DNA from: a virus | Virus record (IMG/VR): IMGVR_UViG_3300044634_004784 | Coordinates: 1 to 38,773 of that record | Length of the DNA stretch: 38,773 nucleotides | Direction: 5' to 3' (one strand) | In this document: positions 15,488-23,742 of the stretch, piece by piece | Numbering within the stretch: the first letter of the stretch is position 1 | Layout of the letters: each line of letters starts with the position of its first letter | Position numbers and translations under genes: made by a program | Notes under the pieces: generated by a model | Seen by the model: the letters and a program-made list of their open reading frames with translations, nothing else | The model's database searches: none | What the model was told of the DNA's origin: nothing

Positions 15488-17122
15488 ATGGCAGGATTTT
15501 TAGATTTTTTGAAACCGAATGAATCGGCTTTAGGTAATATTCTTAGAAATCTAAGTAATGTTTCTAAATTCGGAATGCAATATGATGATATGGTTGTACG
15601 GAATTCGCAAGCCATAGGTAAAAGTGAGGGTTCTTTCTTTAATCAACAAGGAACAGGATTCACTCAAGATGATGCTTTTTATTGGACCCTATCATATCAA
15701 GATACAAAAGTCAAAAAATACATTGCTTATTTCGATAAGGATTACATAGAAAAGAGAAATTTTCTTAGAAAGTTTTCACTCAACGGCGAAATAGAATTCA
15801 TTCTTGATACCATAACGGACGAATGTGTAAGCTATGATGACAGAAACTTCTTCGCAAATCCATCATTTGTTAATTTGGATTTGAAAGAAAAAGTCTTGGA
15901 TAAAATCCAATCCCACTATAATAGACTTTATAATGTCTTCGGATTCCAAAATTCAATATTGGCTTGGCAGTTATTTAAACAATTTTTAATTGATGGGTTC
16001 TTAGCTTTTGAGATAATTTACGATAATAAAGGTAAAGAGGTTATAGGATTTAAAGAATTAGATCCAACATCTCTACAGCCTGCTGTTGAAAAGGTTGGTG
16101 AAAATGAACATCAACAATTTTGGATTCAATATCCTAAGAATCCACAAATGACGAGAAAATTAACTAACGAGCAGATCATTTATATTTCGTATGCTAAAGG
16201 AAATAGCATTTCAAGGGTTAGTTATGTCGAGCGATTAGTTAGATCCTATAACATATTAAGAATCATGGAAAATTCCAGAGTTATTTGGAATGTGATGAAT
16301 GCTTCTTATAGACTTAAGTTTGTAATCCCTACTGGAACACAATCACAACAGAAATCTTTACAAACATTAGGTCAGCTAATGTCACACTATAAGGAGGAAA
16401 TAAACATTAATGATTCTTCTGGAGAATTAACTATAAATGGAAAACCAAAGGTTCAGTTTTATAAGAACTATTTATTTCCTGAGATGAATGGTCAATCTCC
16501 ACAAATTTCGTCTTTGAATCCGTCTGGTCCAGATTTTAATATAATGGACAATGTTGTTTATTTTTACAATAAATTAAAAATGGATTCTAAGCTTCCATAT
16601 GCTAGATTTGCAGCTAGAAGTGCAGGTCCTTCAAACTATAAGGTAAGCATAGATGCTTTAGAAAGAGATGAAATTCGTTTTGAAAAGTTTCTCAGAAGAC
16701 TCAGATCTATTTTTCAAGAAATACTCGTCAAACCCCTTTATATTCAAATGTGCCTGGAGTTCCCTGAATTATCTAGAGATAGAAGTTTTAAGGTCAATTT
16801 GGGTTTAAATTTTTACAGAGAAAGCGAATTTGAAGAAATGGTACAGCTTTCGAATTATAGCAAGAGAAGTGATTTCATTAAAGGTTTAGGTGATCTTAAG
16901 GTGAAGCTTGGTGAAGAAGAAAAGCCTTATTTCGACAATGATTTTCTAATACAGAGATTTTTAGGTCTAACCCCAGATCAGATTAGAATGAATTCAGAGT
17001 ATAAAAAGAAGGAAGAAAAGCAATCAGCAAAACCTTCGGAACCTGCACCAGCAGGAGAGGCCGCACCAGAAGCACCAGAAGCACCAGCACCAGAAGGGGA
17101 AGAACCTGAGGTTACTCTATAA
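15488..17122 (+). CDS. Portal vertex protein (gp20-like), copy 2
   Basis: The 544-aa product is a full-length paralogue of the preceding portal, similar from end to end. It shares FGMQYDDMVVRNSQAIG, YFDKDYIEKRNFLRKFSLNG, IDGFLAFEIIYDNKGKEVIG, ISYAKGNSISRVSYVERLVR and RLRSIFQEILVKPLYIQMC. Differences cluster in the stretch around residues 350-400, where copy 1 has GPDGTNASTYTNAAE and copy 2 has AARSAGPSNYKVSID, and in the tails. The C-terminal tail is Ala/Pro/Glu-rich with unusually high GC for this region and ends EPEVTL. No frameshift or premature stop is seen, so both copies look functional. Confidence 0.9.
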   Translation: MAGFLDFLKPNESALGNILRNLSNVSKFGMQYDDMVVRNSQAIGKSEGSFFNQQGTGFTQDDAFYWTLSYQDTKVKKYIAYFDKDYIEKRNFLRKFSLNGEIEFILDTITDECVSYDDRNFFANPSFVNLDLKEKVLDKIQSHYNRLYNVFGFQNSILAWQLFKQFLIDGFLAFEIIYDNKGKEVIGFKELDPTSLQPAVEKVGENEHQQFWIQYPKNPQMTRKLTNEQIIYISYAKGNSISRVSYVERLVRSYNILRIMENSRVIWNVMNASYRLKFVIPTGTQSQQKSLQTLGQLMSHYKEEININDSSGELTINGKPKVQFYKNYLFPEMNGQSPQISSLNPSGPDFNIMDNVVYFYNKLKMDSKLPYARFAARSAGPSNYKVSIDALERDEIRFEKFLRRLRSIFQEILVKPLYIQMCLEFPELSRDRSFKVNLGLNFYRESEFEEMVQLSNYSKRSDFIKGLGDLKVKLGEEEKPYFDNDFLIQRFLGLTPDQIRMNSEYKKKEEKQSAKPSEPAPAGEAAPEAPEAPAPEGEEPEVTL

Positions 17123-17182
17123 TACCAAATTTACCTAGACATTTTTATTTTATTTTAAGTTTTTTTCCGCGAAATATTTAGT

Positions 17183-17190
17183 TATTTTTG
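17183..17190 (+). promoter_or_regulatory. Bacteroidota-type -7 box TATTTTTG
   Basis: TATTTTTG matches TAnnTTTG and ends 16 bases before the ligase ATG. A T-run ending TTTTTTC lies 15 bases upstream, as at the other two replication/metabolism promoters. Confidence 0.6.
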
Positions 17191-17206
17191 TAGAAAATAA
17201 ATTAGA

Positions 17207-18559
17207 ATGATAAACGAGATTAAAATTCTTTCCCATCTTGAAGGATTAACAGGCAATGGCTCACAAAAATATAAACAGGAGCTCATTAAAACCAGCATAA
17301 ATCCAAGACTCTCTTACATATTGGACGTGTGTTTCAATCCCTTTGTAACAACGAAACTCCATAAATTAAAATTTACTGAAGTTCCAACCGATTCTTTTAA
17401 ATATAGAGAATTCTCGGATATTGAATTTTGGAACGAGTTCAATAACTTGGTAGAGGATCTCAAAAAAGCACCAGCTGCAAATGATAATCTAAGACTAAGA
17501 GCACAAACTCTTTTATCATATAGGACTTCTGATGATGATCAAGAAGATATCTCTATTAGAAAGAATCTAATGAAGATACTCACTAAAAGAATGAATATAG
17601 GTATTGGTGCTAAGCTCATAAACAAAGCTGTAGGAAAGGAACTTATACCTGATCCTTCTTTAATGCTTGCAACAGACGATCATGAAACAATTGAGAAATG
17701 GAAAACGATTTATTGTGAAGAAAAGTATGATGGCGTTAGGGTCATAGCGACAGTTAAGAATGGAGAAGTTTCATATTTTACCCGTGCATTTAATCAATTG
17801 GACTCATCATGTTTCCCTCGTATCACTGCAGATCTTAAAATGCTAATGTCTATTTCTGGAATTACTGGGGATTGGTTTTTCGATGGTGAATTGACCGATT
17901 TAAATCGTAAATCCGTTAGTGGTAAAGTGACTCAAATTCTAAAAGGAACAGTCGATGAAAAAATAGAGTCTGGAATGCTGTTTAATGTTTTTGACTTTGA
18001 AGAATTGTCAACCTTAAATAAGGGTTTAGGTGTTACCGATTATGAGACCAGGAGGTCTAATCTTGAGAGGATCTTAGATAAAATTCATCCTGATTCACCT
18101 GTTAAATTAGCTCAAATGTGGAAGTTGAATGATGCTTCTGAAGTTCCATCAATTTACAAGAAAATAATAGAAATTGGAGGAGAAGGAGTTATCTGTAAAG
18201 ATAACGGAATCTATGAATGTAAAAGATCAAAAAGCTGGGTAAAATTTAAGGAAGTTAATGACTGTGATTTAGAAATCACTGGATGGTACCCTGGTGAGGG
18301 TAAAAGAGAAGGATTCATAGGAGGTTTCTTTATGACTGATTCTAGTAAAAAACTCCAGGTCAAAGTTGGCTCTGGGTTTACTGATGAAGATTTGAAAAAT
18401 TTAAGTCAAACCCCTGATTCCCACATTGGAAAAATTGCAGCTGTACAGTACAATGTTACTATAACAGATAAACACGACAATCTCTCTTTATTCTTACCTC
18501 GATTCATCGAGATCAGATCAGATAAAGCTTTTGCTGATGATTTTTCATCTAAAATATAG
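17207..18559 (+). CDS. ATP-dependent DNA ligase (T4 gp30-like)
   Basis: The 450-aa product has the nucleotidyltransferase ligase motifs in order: motif I YCEEKYDGVRV with the adenylated Lys at K173, FFDGELTDLNR (motif III), GGEGVICKD (motif IV) and SKSWVKFKEVNDCDLEITGW (motif V), followed by an OB-fold domain. An N-terminal helical domain of about 150 residues precedes the core, as in T4 ligase (487 aa). It seals nicks in replication and repair. It is the first gene of a long replication block behind a TAnnTTTG box. Confidence 0.92.
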   Translation: MINEIKILSHLEGLTGNGSQKYKQELIKTSINPRLSYILDVCFNPFVTTKLHKLKFTEVPTDSFKYREFSDIEFWNEFNNLVEDLKKAPAANDNLRLRAQTLLSYRTSDDDQEDISIRKNLMKILTKRMNIGIGAKLINKAVGKELIPDPSLMLATDDHETIEKWKTIYCEEKYDGVRVIATVKNGEVSYFTRAFNQLDSSCFPRITADLKMLMSISGITGDWFFDGELTDLNRKSVSGKVTQILKGTVDEKIESGMLFNVFDFEELSTLNKGLGVTDYETRRSNLERILDKIHPDSPVKLAQMWKLNDASEVPSIYKKIIEIGGEGVICKDNGIYECKRSKSWVKFKEVNDCDLEITGWYPGEGKREGFIGGFFMTDSSKKLQVKVGSGFTDEDLKNLSQTPDSHIGKIAAVQYNVTITDKHDNLSLFLPRFIEIRSDKAFADDFSSKI

Positions 18560-18594
18560 GAAACAATAAAATTTTTTCCAACTAAAAATTCAAT

Positions 18595-19539
18595 ATGATA
18601 CAAGATTTATTGACCGAAAAACTGAGACCTAAGGAGTTGAGACACATGATTTTACCTCCTAGGATTTCTAAACAATTTGAAAATGGACTTAATCAAAATG
18701 TCCTTCTAAGTGGTCCTCCTGGAAGCGGTAAGACCACTCTGGCTAAAATATTGGCTTCTCAACTACCAGACCTTTTTATTAATGTCTCGGATGAAAGTTC
18801 TGTTGAAACCATTAGAGTTAAAATAAATGATTTTTGCTCTACCCTTTCTATTCTTGACGGCAAGTCTTCAAAAAAAGTTGTTATCCTAGATGAGTTTGAT
18901 GGGGCATCAGATCAATTCTACAAAGCCCTCAGGGGAACGATTGAAAAATTTGCTTCTAATACCAGATTTATAGCAACTTGTAACTATATTAATAAGGTTC
19001 CTGATGCAATCCAAAGTAGATTTGAAGTCATAGATTTCAATCCCGTTAGCTCAGAGGAAGAAGCAGCATTAAAAACAGAATGGAATCGTAGAATCACTCT
19101 CATATTAAATAAGGTCGGAATTTCGATAGAAGAAAATTCTCTAGAAGAATTTCAGAAAAACTATTATCCTGATTTTAGATCTGCCCTCAATAAAATTCAA
19201 GCTTGGATGATCGAAGGAGTTAAGATCGTTGATTCAGCTAAGATCAATGAACTTGGATGGTCCTATGAAACTCTTTATAATTTGATTCTCACCTCTAAAG
19301 ATCCTGTTACCAACTACCAAAATATAGTTGGGGAATACCAAGGAAAGGCTGACGAGGTCATGTCTGCTTTAGGTGGTGAATTTATTGATTGGCTCATAAA
19401 AAATAGACCCGAATTAAAGAAAATAATTCCTGGTGTTATTGTTCTTGTTGCGGACCATCAAGCTCAAAGAATCCAAGTAATAGATCCGATGGTTTCTCTA
19501 CTCTCTTTAGTTTTTCAGATTCAAAAATTAGTTGATTAA
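18595..19539 (+). CDS. Sliding clamp loader ATPase (gp44-like)
   Basis: The 314-aa product is an AAA+ clamp loader large subunit, close to T4 gp44 (319 aa). Walker A is GPPGSGKT with K46. Walker B is VVILDEFDGA with D99 and E100. Sensor 1 is FIATCNYINK, and the SRF arginine-finger motif reads QSRFEVIDF. The opening LTEKLRPKELRHMILP is the usual clamp-loader lead-in. It loads the replication clamp with gp62, whose probable gene lies at 21284. Its stop shares a base with the next ATG (TAATG). No clamp (gp45) gene is visible in the window. Confidence 0.92.
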   Translation: MIQDLLTEKLRPKELRHMILPPRISKQFENGLNQNVLLSGPPGSGKTTLAKILASQLPDLFINVSDESSVETIRVKINDFCSTLSILDGKSSKKVVILDEFDGASDQFYKALRGTIEKFASNTRFIATCNYINKVPDAIQSRFEVIDFNPVSSEEEAALKTEWNRRITLILNKVGISIEENSLEEFQKNYYPDFRSALNKIQAWMIEGVKIVDSAKINELGWSYETLYNLILTSKDPVTNYQNIVGEYQGKADEVMSALGGEFIDWLIKNRPELKKIIPGVIVLVADHQAQRIQVIDPMVSLLSLVFQIQKLVD

Positions 19540-20075
19540 TGTTCAGTGATTTATATAAAAGATTAATAATCGTGGGTAAAGGTGGATCTGGAAAGGATTA
19601 CCTAGTCAGATTGTTGAAAAATACTGGATATCGTTATTGTGTTTCACACACGTCAAGACCAAGGAGGACAAATGAAGTTGATGGTATTGATTACTATTTC
19701 ATTGAAAAAAATCTTGCTACTGAAATGATACAGAAAGATTTATTTTATGAATATGTGGAATTCAATGGATGGTTTTATGGTACTTCGATTGAAGAGTTTA
19801 ACGGTGCTAATCTTTTTATCATGACACCCTCAGGCATATCTAAACTAAAAAAAGATGATAGGAAAAATTCTTTTATTATTTTTCTAGATATTGATGAAGG
19901 CATTCTCAGAAGCAGATTGATGCTAAGAAATGATGCTGATAAGATTGACAGGAGAATAGAAGCGGACAAGAAAGATTTTTATGAATTTACTGATTTTGAC
20001 CTGAAAGTAGTAAATCCAGATTTTACATTGAATGAAATTTTAGTAGCTTTAGATTCTTCATATTCTGGAGTTTAG
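19539..20075 (+). CDS. Guanylate kinase-like nucleoside monophosphate kinase
   Basis: The 178-aa product has a P-loop GKGGSGKD at about residues 10-17 and the guanylate kinase GMP-binding region CVSHTSRPRRTNEVDGIDYY followed by F. The segment ending VEFNGWFYGTSIEEF also matches Gmk. It lacks the long C-terminal helices of some bacterial Gmk proteins but is near normal size. It probably makes GDP/dGDP for phage DNA synthesis. T4's own dNMP kinase (gp1) belongs to a different subgroup, so this gene may have a cellular origin. It is translationally coupled to gp44. Confidence 0.85.
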   Translation: MFSDLYKRLIIVGKGGSGKDYLVRLLKNTGYRYCVSHTSRPRRTNEVDGIDYYFIEKNLATEMIQKDLFYEYVEFNGWFYGTSIEEFNGANLFIMTPSGISKLKKDDRKNSFIIFLDIDEGILRSRLMLRNDADKIDRRIEADKKDFYEFTDFDLKVVNPDFTLNEILVALDSSYSGV

Positions 20076-20130
20076 ATTAATCTCAAGAAATTTTTTCAAT
20101 TAACAAGACTATAAAATTTAAAAATAGAAC

Positions 20131-21279
20131 ATGATTAATATTTTAGTTGATGGCAATTATATTTTCCATAAAACATTCGGTGTTTTTGCCGGATATGGAA
20201 GTGTCGATCCCGGTAAAGTTCTAAAAAATAAATCAGATCAGGCAATGTTTATAAGAAAGGTTGCAACGGATCTAGTAGCTTCACTCAGGCTCTTGCCAAC
20301 AGGTGGAAGATTAATATTTACCTCAGATAGTAAAAGCTGGAGAAAAGAGATCGAGATAGAAGACGGTGGATACAAATCAGGACGGGTAAAAGATGAAAAT
20401 GTCGATTGGACAATTTTCTTCGAACTTATGCAATCATTCGGATCTCACTTAGAAAAAATGGGATTTATTTTTTCTAAGGTTGAAGGAGCGGAAGGAGACG
20501 ATCTTCTACTTTTTTGGTCAAGGAAATTCATCAGTTTGGGCGAGAGCTGTATCATCATAAGCGGAGATAAGGATTTACACCAATTGGTTAAAATGTCTGG
20601 ACCTGACGCATGGACGTGTGTTTGGAATAACAACTCTAAAAAAAATACTTTACATTCACCTCTTGGATGGAAGAGCAATTGGTTGAACGAAGCTAATCAC
20701 ACAGAGGTTTCTATTTTTAATATGGGATCTACAATATCTCCCGAAAAGGAAAGACTGAAAGATTTTATTAAGAAAGTTGAAGTTGAAGAATTAGATTTTT
20801 TCCCCTTTGTCTTTAATAAAATTCTCATAGGCGATAAGGGAGACTCTGTTCCTAGCGTCTGGGAGTATGAACAATCTGGAAAAATCTATAGATTTACCCA
20901 GACTAAAGCTGATAAGATTATGGAGTTGTTCCTTCAATCTGATTATAAATCATTAGAAATGAACCAGCTTTCAGAGGATCAAGATTTTTTGAATTGGTTA
21001 GCTCCCCTGGTTATAAAACTTTCTAAAGGAGTTGACAGCACTGAGAATAGAAATAAGGCTAAAAATAACTGGATCAGAAATATGAAACTTATGTGGCTCG
21101 ATTCATCAGTGATACCTGAAAAAATAACTTTCAACTCAGAACTCGATATCCAAAGAGGGCTTCAGCTGGAAAAAAAAGCTGTAACCCTAGATAGAATAAA
21201 AATCTTAGATGGTACCGATTGGATATCAACTAATTATCAACCGAAGGGTTTTGACCCTTTTGAAAACTTTTTGAAATAA
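20131..21279 (+). CDS. 5'-3' exonuclease / RNase H of the FEN family (T4 Rnh-like)
   Basis: The 382-aa product has the FEN nuclease acidic residues: D7 in NILVDGNY, D123/D124 in EGAEGDDLL, D146/D148 in ISGDKD, and D235/D238 in IGDKGD, which opens the helix-hairpin-helix DNA-binding region. In T4 the related enzyme (305 aa) removes RNA primers and short DNA from lagging strands. The extra length here lies mostly between residues 165 and 230 and at the C-terminus. It sits between the kinase and gp62 genes in the replication block. Confidence 0.85.
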   Translation: MINILVDGNYIFHKTFGVFAGYGSVDPGKVLKNKSDQAMFIRKVATDLVASLRLLPTGGRLIFTSDSKSWRKEIEIEDGGYKSGRVKDENVDWTIFFELMQSFGSHLEKMGFIFSKVEGAEGDDLLLFWSRKFISLGESCIIISGDKDLHQLVKMSGPDAWTCVWNNNSKKNTLHSPLGWKSNWLNEANHTEVSIFNMGSTISPEKERLKDFIKKVEVEELDFFPFVFNKILIGDKGDSVPSVWEYEQSGKIYRFTQTKADKIMELFLQSDYKSLEMNQLSEDQDFLNWLAPLVIKLSKGVDSTENRNKAKNNWIRNMKLMWLDSSVIPEKITFNSELDIQRGLQLEKKAVTLDRIKILDGTDWISTNYQPKGFDPFENFLK

Positions 21280-21283
21280 ATAG

Positions 21284-21715
21284 ATGGAACTTTTTGATAT
21301 AGTTAAACTTATCTTCAATAAAAAAGATGCTGAGTGGAAGAATGTTGGAAAAAATGATAAGACTCGTAATTTTTTCATGATTAACCGCATAATGGCCATT
21401 AATTTCCCAATCCAGGCCAATCAGTTCAATAAGATTAAAGTTACACCAGCTCCAGTTGTTGATTGGTGGAGAGATACGCTCAGTCCTAAATACACAAGAA
21501 CTCCACAGTGGATATTTACTAAAACGAAAAAAAAAGATTCTTCAAAAGATAAAGAACAGAAGAAAAATTTCGATGTTGCAGAGGATTTCATAAGAGATAG
21601 ATATAGAATATCAAAAAGAGATCTTTTACAACTGAAAACCTTCTATCCTCAGAAATATGAAAAATGGGTGATAGACATTTCTGAACAAATCGGGATCCAA
21701 ACAAAAAATATATAA
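21284..21715 (+). CDS. Clamp loader small subunit (gp62-like)
   Basis: The 143-aa product is shorter than T4 gp62 (187 aa). The pattern FFMINRIMAINFPIQANQFN resembles gp62 of distant T4-type phages, such as cyanophages (F-x-x-N-R-x-x-S-x-F-P-x-x-x-x-A-N-x-M-N). It is followed by an R-x-x-x-W-x-x-K-like segment and RDRYRISKRDLLQLKTFYP near the C-terminus. The gene is in the same block as gp44, as expected for partners. The call is by pattern memory only, so moderate. Confidence 0.65.
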   Translation: MELFDIVKLIFNKKDAEWKNVGKNDKTRNFFMINRIMAINFPIQANQFNKIKVTPAPVVDWWRDTLSPKYTRTPQWIFTKTKKKDSSKDKEQKKNFDVAEDFIRDRYRISKRDLLQLKTFYPQKYEKWVIDISEQIGIQTKNI

Positions 21716-21718
21716 ATC

Positions 21719-22282
21719 ATGAAAAAAAACAGCTCTGAAAATAAATTGGTAGATAAAGTCATTGCCAGTCTTGATTGGGATTCGATATTTGAAGTGAATA
21801 AATGTTTCAAAATTGGTGTTGGCGAGGGAACATCTGTTATTCCCGGAATAAAGAGAAAAGTTTTTGGTGACACCTTAACCAAAAATGACATAAAGGGAGA
21901 ACTAAAAACTCTTTTGAGATACGTCATAGAGAACGATATAGCCGAATTATTCTATGGACCCTGGCTTATCTTTTGGACCAATGGTGATTGGATAAATTTT
22001 GAGCTAGATATGGATGATGAAGATGATATTCCCGAAACTTTCGGTGATCCGAATAACGAAGTTGAGATTGCCTTTGATTCTACACTAGAGGTTATTTATT
22101 CCCCACAGAGAATTATGGTTGCAGGAAATTCACCTCAACAAGATTTGATTAAAGATGATTCCGATACACTTAAATTGGAAACAATGCTTAAAAAGGCTCT
22201 TCTTTCTGAAAATTATGAGATTGCTAATAAGATAAAAGAACTGTTGGCCCTTCAGAATATTGGAGACGGAGAAGATAAATAG
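21719..22282 (+). CDS. Unknown protein with C-terminal UVR-like motif
   Basis: The 187-aa product is unrecognised except for its C-terminal helix pair LKKALLSENYEIANKIKELL. That matches the UvrB/UvrC (UVR) motif pattern also common in Bacteroidota proteins (A-x-x-x-x-x-Y-E-x-A-x-x-x-x-x-x-L). The middle is acidic (DMDDEDDIPETFGDPNNEVE). The N-terminal half has aromatic strands (FYGPWLIFWTNGDWINF). It may be a small adaptor in the replication and repair block. Confidence 0.55.
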   Translation: MKKNSSENKLVDKVIASLDWDSIFEVNKCFKIGVGEGTSVIPGIKRKVFGDTLTKNDIKGELKTLLRYVIENDIAELFYGPWLIFWTNGDWINFELDMDDEDDIPETFGDPNNEVEIAFDSTLEVIYSPQRIMVAGNSPQQDLIKDDSDTLKLETMLKKALLSENYEIANKIKELLALQNIGDGEDK

Positions 22283-22286
22283 ATAG

Positions 22287-22763
22287 ATGAAACACATAAA
22301 ATCTATCTATGAATTTGATACTGCCTTCGGTGACACGTACGGGTACGGTGGAGCTAACGGTATTTTAAAAATAAACTACAAGCCTTTCAACGATCTTTCG
22401 GTCTCTGTTGGACAGGATCCTAACATAGACACCACTGTTAAAGGTTCACAATTTCAGGTAGGTGATGTTGTAGTAGCACAGCCTCTAGACTCTAAGAAAA
22501 AACTCACTGGTATAATAGTCAGAGCTTTCAGAGAACCTGATAATCGAGAATTTAGATACTTCATCCAGGTTTACAATATAGGTAAAAAAACAGAAAAGGT
22601 CATTGAAGTAAAAAGTGATTCTATAAAGTTTGCTGAAGGTGGAGATCACGGTAACATGGAGACTATTTCGAAAGCTAAAAATAATCTTGTCCCTGACAAG
22701 AGCTATAATTCTAAAACTGTTTACAATGCTTCTGAACTTGGACTAGAGACTACTGGAGGCTAA
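22287..22763 (+). CDS. Hypothetical protein with SH3-like segment
   Basis: The 158-aa product is unrecognised. A central strand-rich part (about 50-110) contains FQVGDVVVAQPLDSKKKLTG then IIVRAF and YFIQVYNIG, an SH3/KOW-like layout similar to the one inside the 858-aa protein at 9589. The N-terminus MKHIKSIYEFDTAFG loosely resembles the start of several head proteins in this window but has no cleavage-type Glu. It lies four bases after the preceding gene. Confidence 0.55.
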   Translation: MKHIKSIYEFDTAFGDTYGYGGANGILKINYKPFNDLSVSVGQDPNIDTTVKGSQFQVGDVVVAQPLDSKKKLTGIIVRAFREPDNREFRYFIQVYNIGKKTEKVIEVKSDSIKFAEGGDHGNMETISKAKNNLVPDKSYNSKTVYNASELGLETTGG

Positions 22764-22806
22764 TTGGAACATTAACCTTTCCCTGTAATATAAAAAATAA
22801 AAGATA

Positions 22807-23703
22807 ATGTTATCAGGGAGCAAGTATCCACAGCTAAGTTATTTAGGCCCACATAGCGAGATTCCTATAGATAATCTCCAAATTCATACTCATCTGGATC
22901 TTCTTAGATTAATCCATTCTAATCTTTCTTTAAATTTGAAGATTGATATAATCAACACCTGTATTGATGTTTCTTTATTATCATTTAGCTCTAAATTTTT
23001 TAAAGATACCATTGATGAAGAATCTGAGGAGTCTTCATCAGTTATAAATAAGATTAACACTCTTATTGCCACTCATGGATCTAAAATTTTCTTCTTTATT
23101 GGTAAAGATTATTTTTTAGGTACTCAAATAGAAAGTGTGATAAAGTCGACAAATCTACTAATATCCAAGCTATCTGAGATTATTGAAACGATAGGTATAA
23201 ACTATCCCTCTATAATGATTAGAATAGGATCTGCCTACGGAAATAGAAAAGATACGATGTCAGTTTTTTGCGATAGAGCTAATGCTTTAGGTAAATCCAC
23301 CCTATCCAGACTATGTGTGTTGAATGACGATAAGCCTAGTCTTTTCTCTGTGACCGATCTTTTATCTGGAGTTTATTATAAAACAGGAATTCCAATATGC
23401 TTTAGAATATTGCCCCATCATTTCAATGATGGCGGATTGTCGATCAGAGAAGCATTATTTCTATCAAGTTCAACATGGAAGCCTGGGGTTAAACCCGTCT
23501 TCATATATGGTGAATCGGGTTTGACTGATGAATGTGGGTTCCCTATTGATCCAAAAACAACAGAATATTTGAAAAACAGGATACCAACTTTTGGTCTAGA
23601 TCTTAACGTTATAATAGACTCTCCTGCAAAAGAAGATTCTTGTCTTAAATATAAGATGGATTATAAATCACTTCAGCCAATAATTTTGAACAGAAAAAAT
23701 TAA
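22807..23703 (+). CDS. UvdE-like (UV damage endonuclease family) protein, possibly with altered active site
   Basis: The 298-aa product resembles the UvdE/UvsE TIM-barrel family in order and spacing. It has an N-terminal LSYLGPHSEIP segment, IMIRIGSAYGNRKDTM, then SRLCVLNDDKPSLFSVTDLL, a GIPICFRILPHHFNDGG strand, and TWKPGVKPVFIYGES. In active UvdE proteins the third block reads R-L-x-L-E-N-D-D with a metal-binding Glu. Here L172 stands in that place (V-L-N-D-D), and R200 appears where the F-D-x-x-H Asp would be expected. H204 and H205 remain. It may be a diverged or inactive repair nuclease. The alignment is from memory. Confidence 0.6.
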   Translation: MLSGSKYPQLSYLGPHSEIPIDNLQIHTHLDLLRLIHSNLSLNLKIDIINTCIDVSLLSFSSKFFKDTIDEESEESSSVINKINTLIATHGSKIFFFIGKDYFLGTQIESVIKSTNLLISKLSEIIETIGINYPSIMIRIGSAYGNRKDTMSVFCDRANALGKSTLSRLCVLNDDKPSLFSVTDLLSGVYYKTGIPICFRILPHHFNDGGLSIREALFLSSSTWKPGVKPVFIYGESGLTDECGFPIDPKTTEYLKNRIPTFGLDLNVIIDSPAKEDSCLKYKMDYKSLQPIILNRKN

Positions 23704-23721
23704 TTTCTCGATACAATTGCT

Positions 23722-23729
23722 TATATTTG
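23722..23729 (+). promoter_or_regulatory. Bacteroidota-type -7 box TATATTTG
   Basis: TATATTTG matches TAnnTTTG and ends 13 bases before the ATG at 23743. TTTC lies 14 bases upstream. No clear -33 TTG is seen at standard spacing. Confidence 0.6.
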
Positions 23730-23742
23730 AGAAAAATTAATT

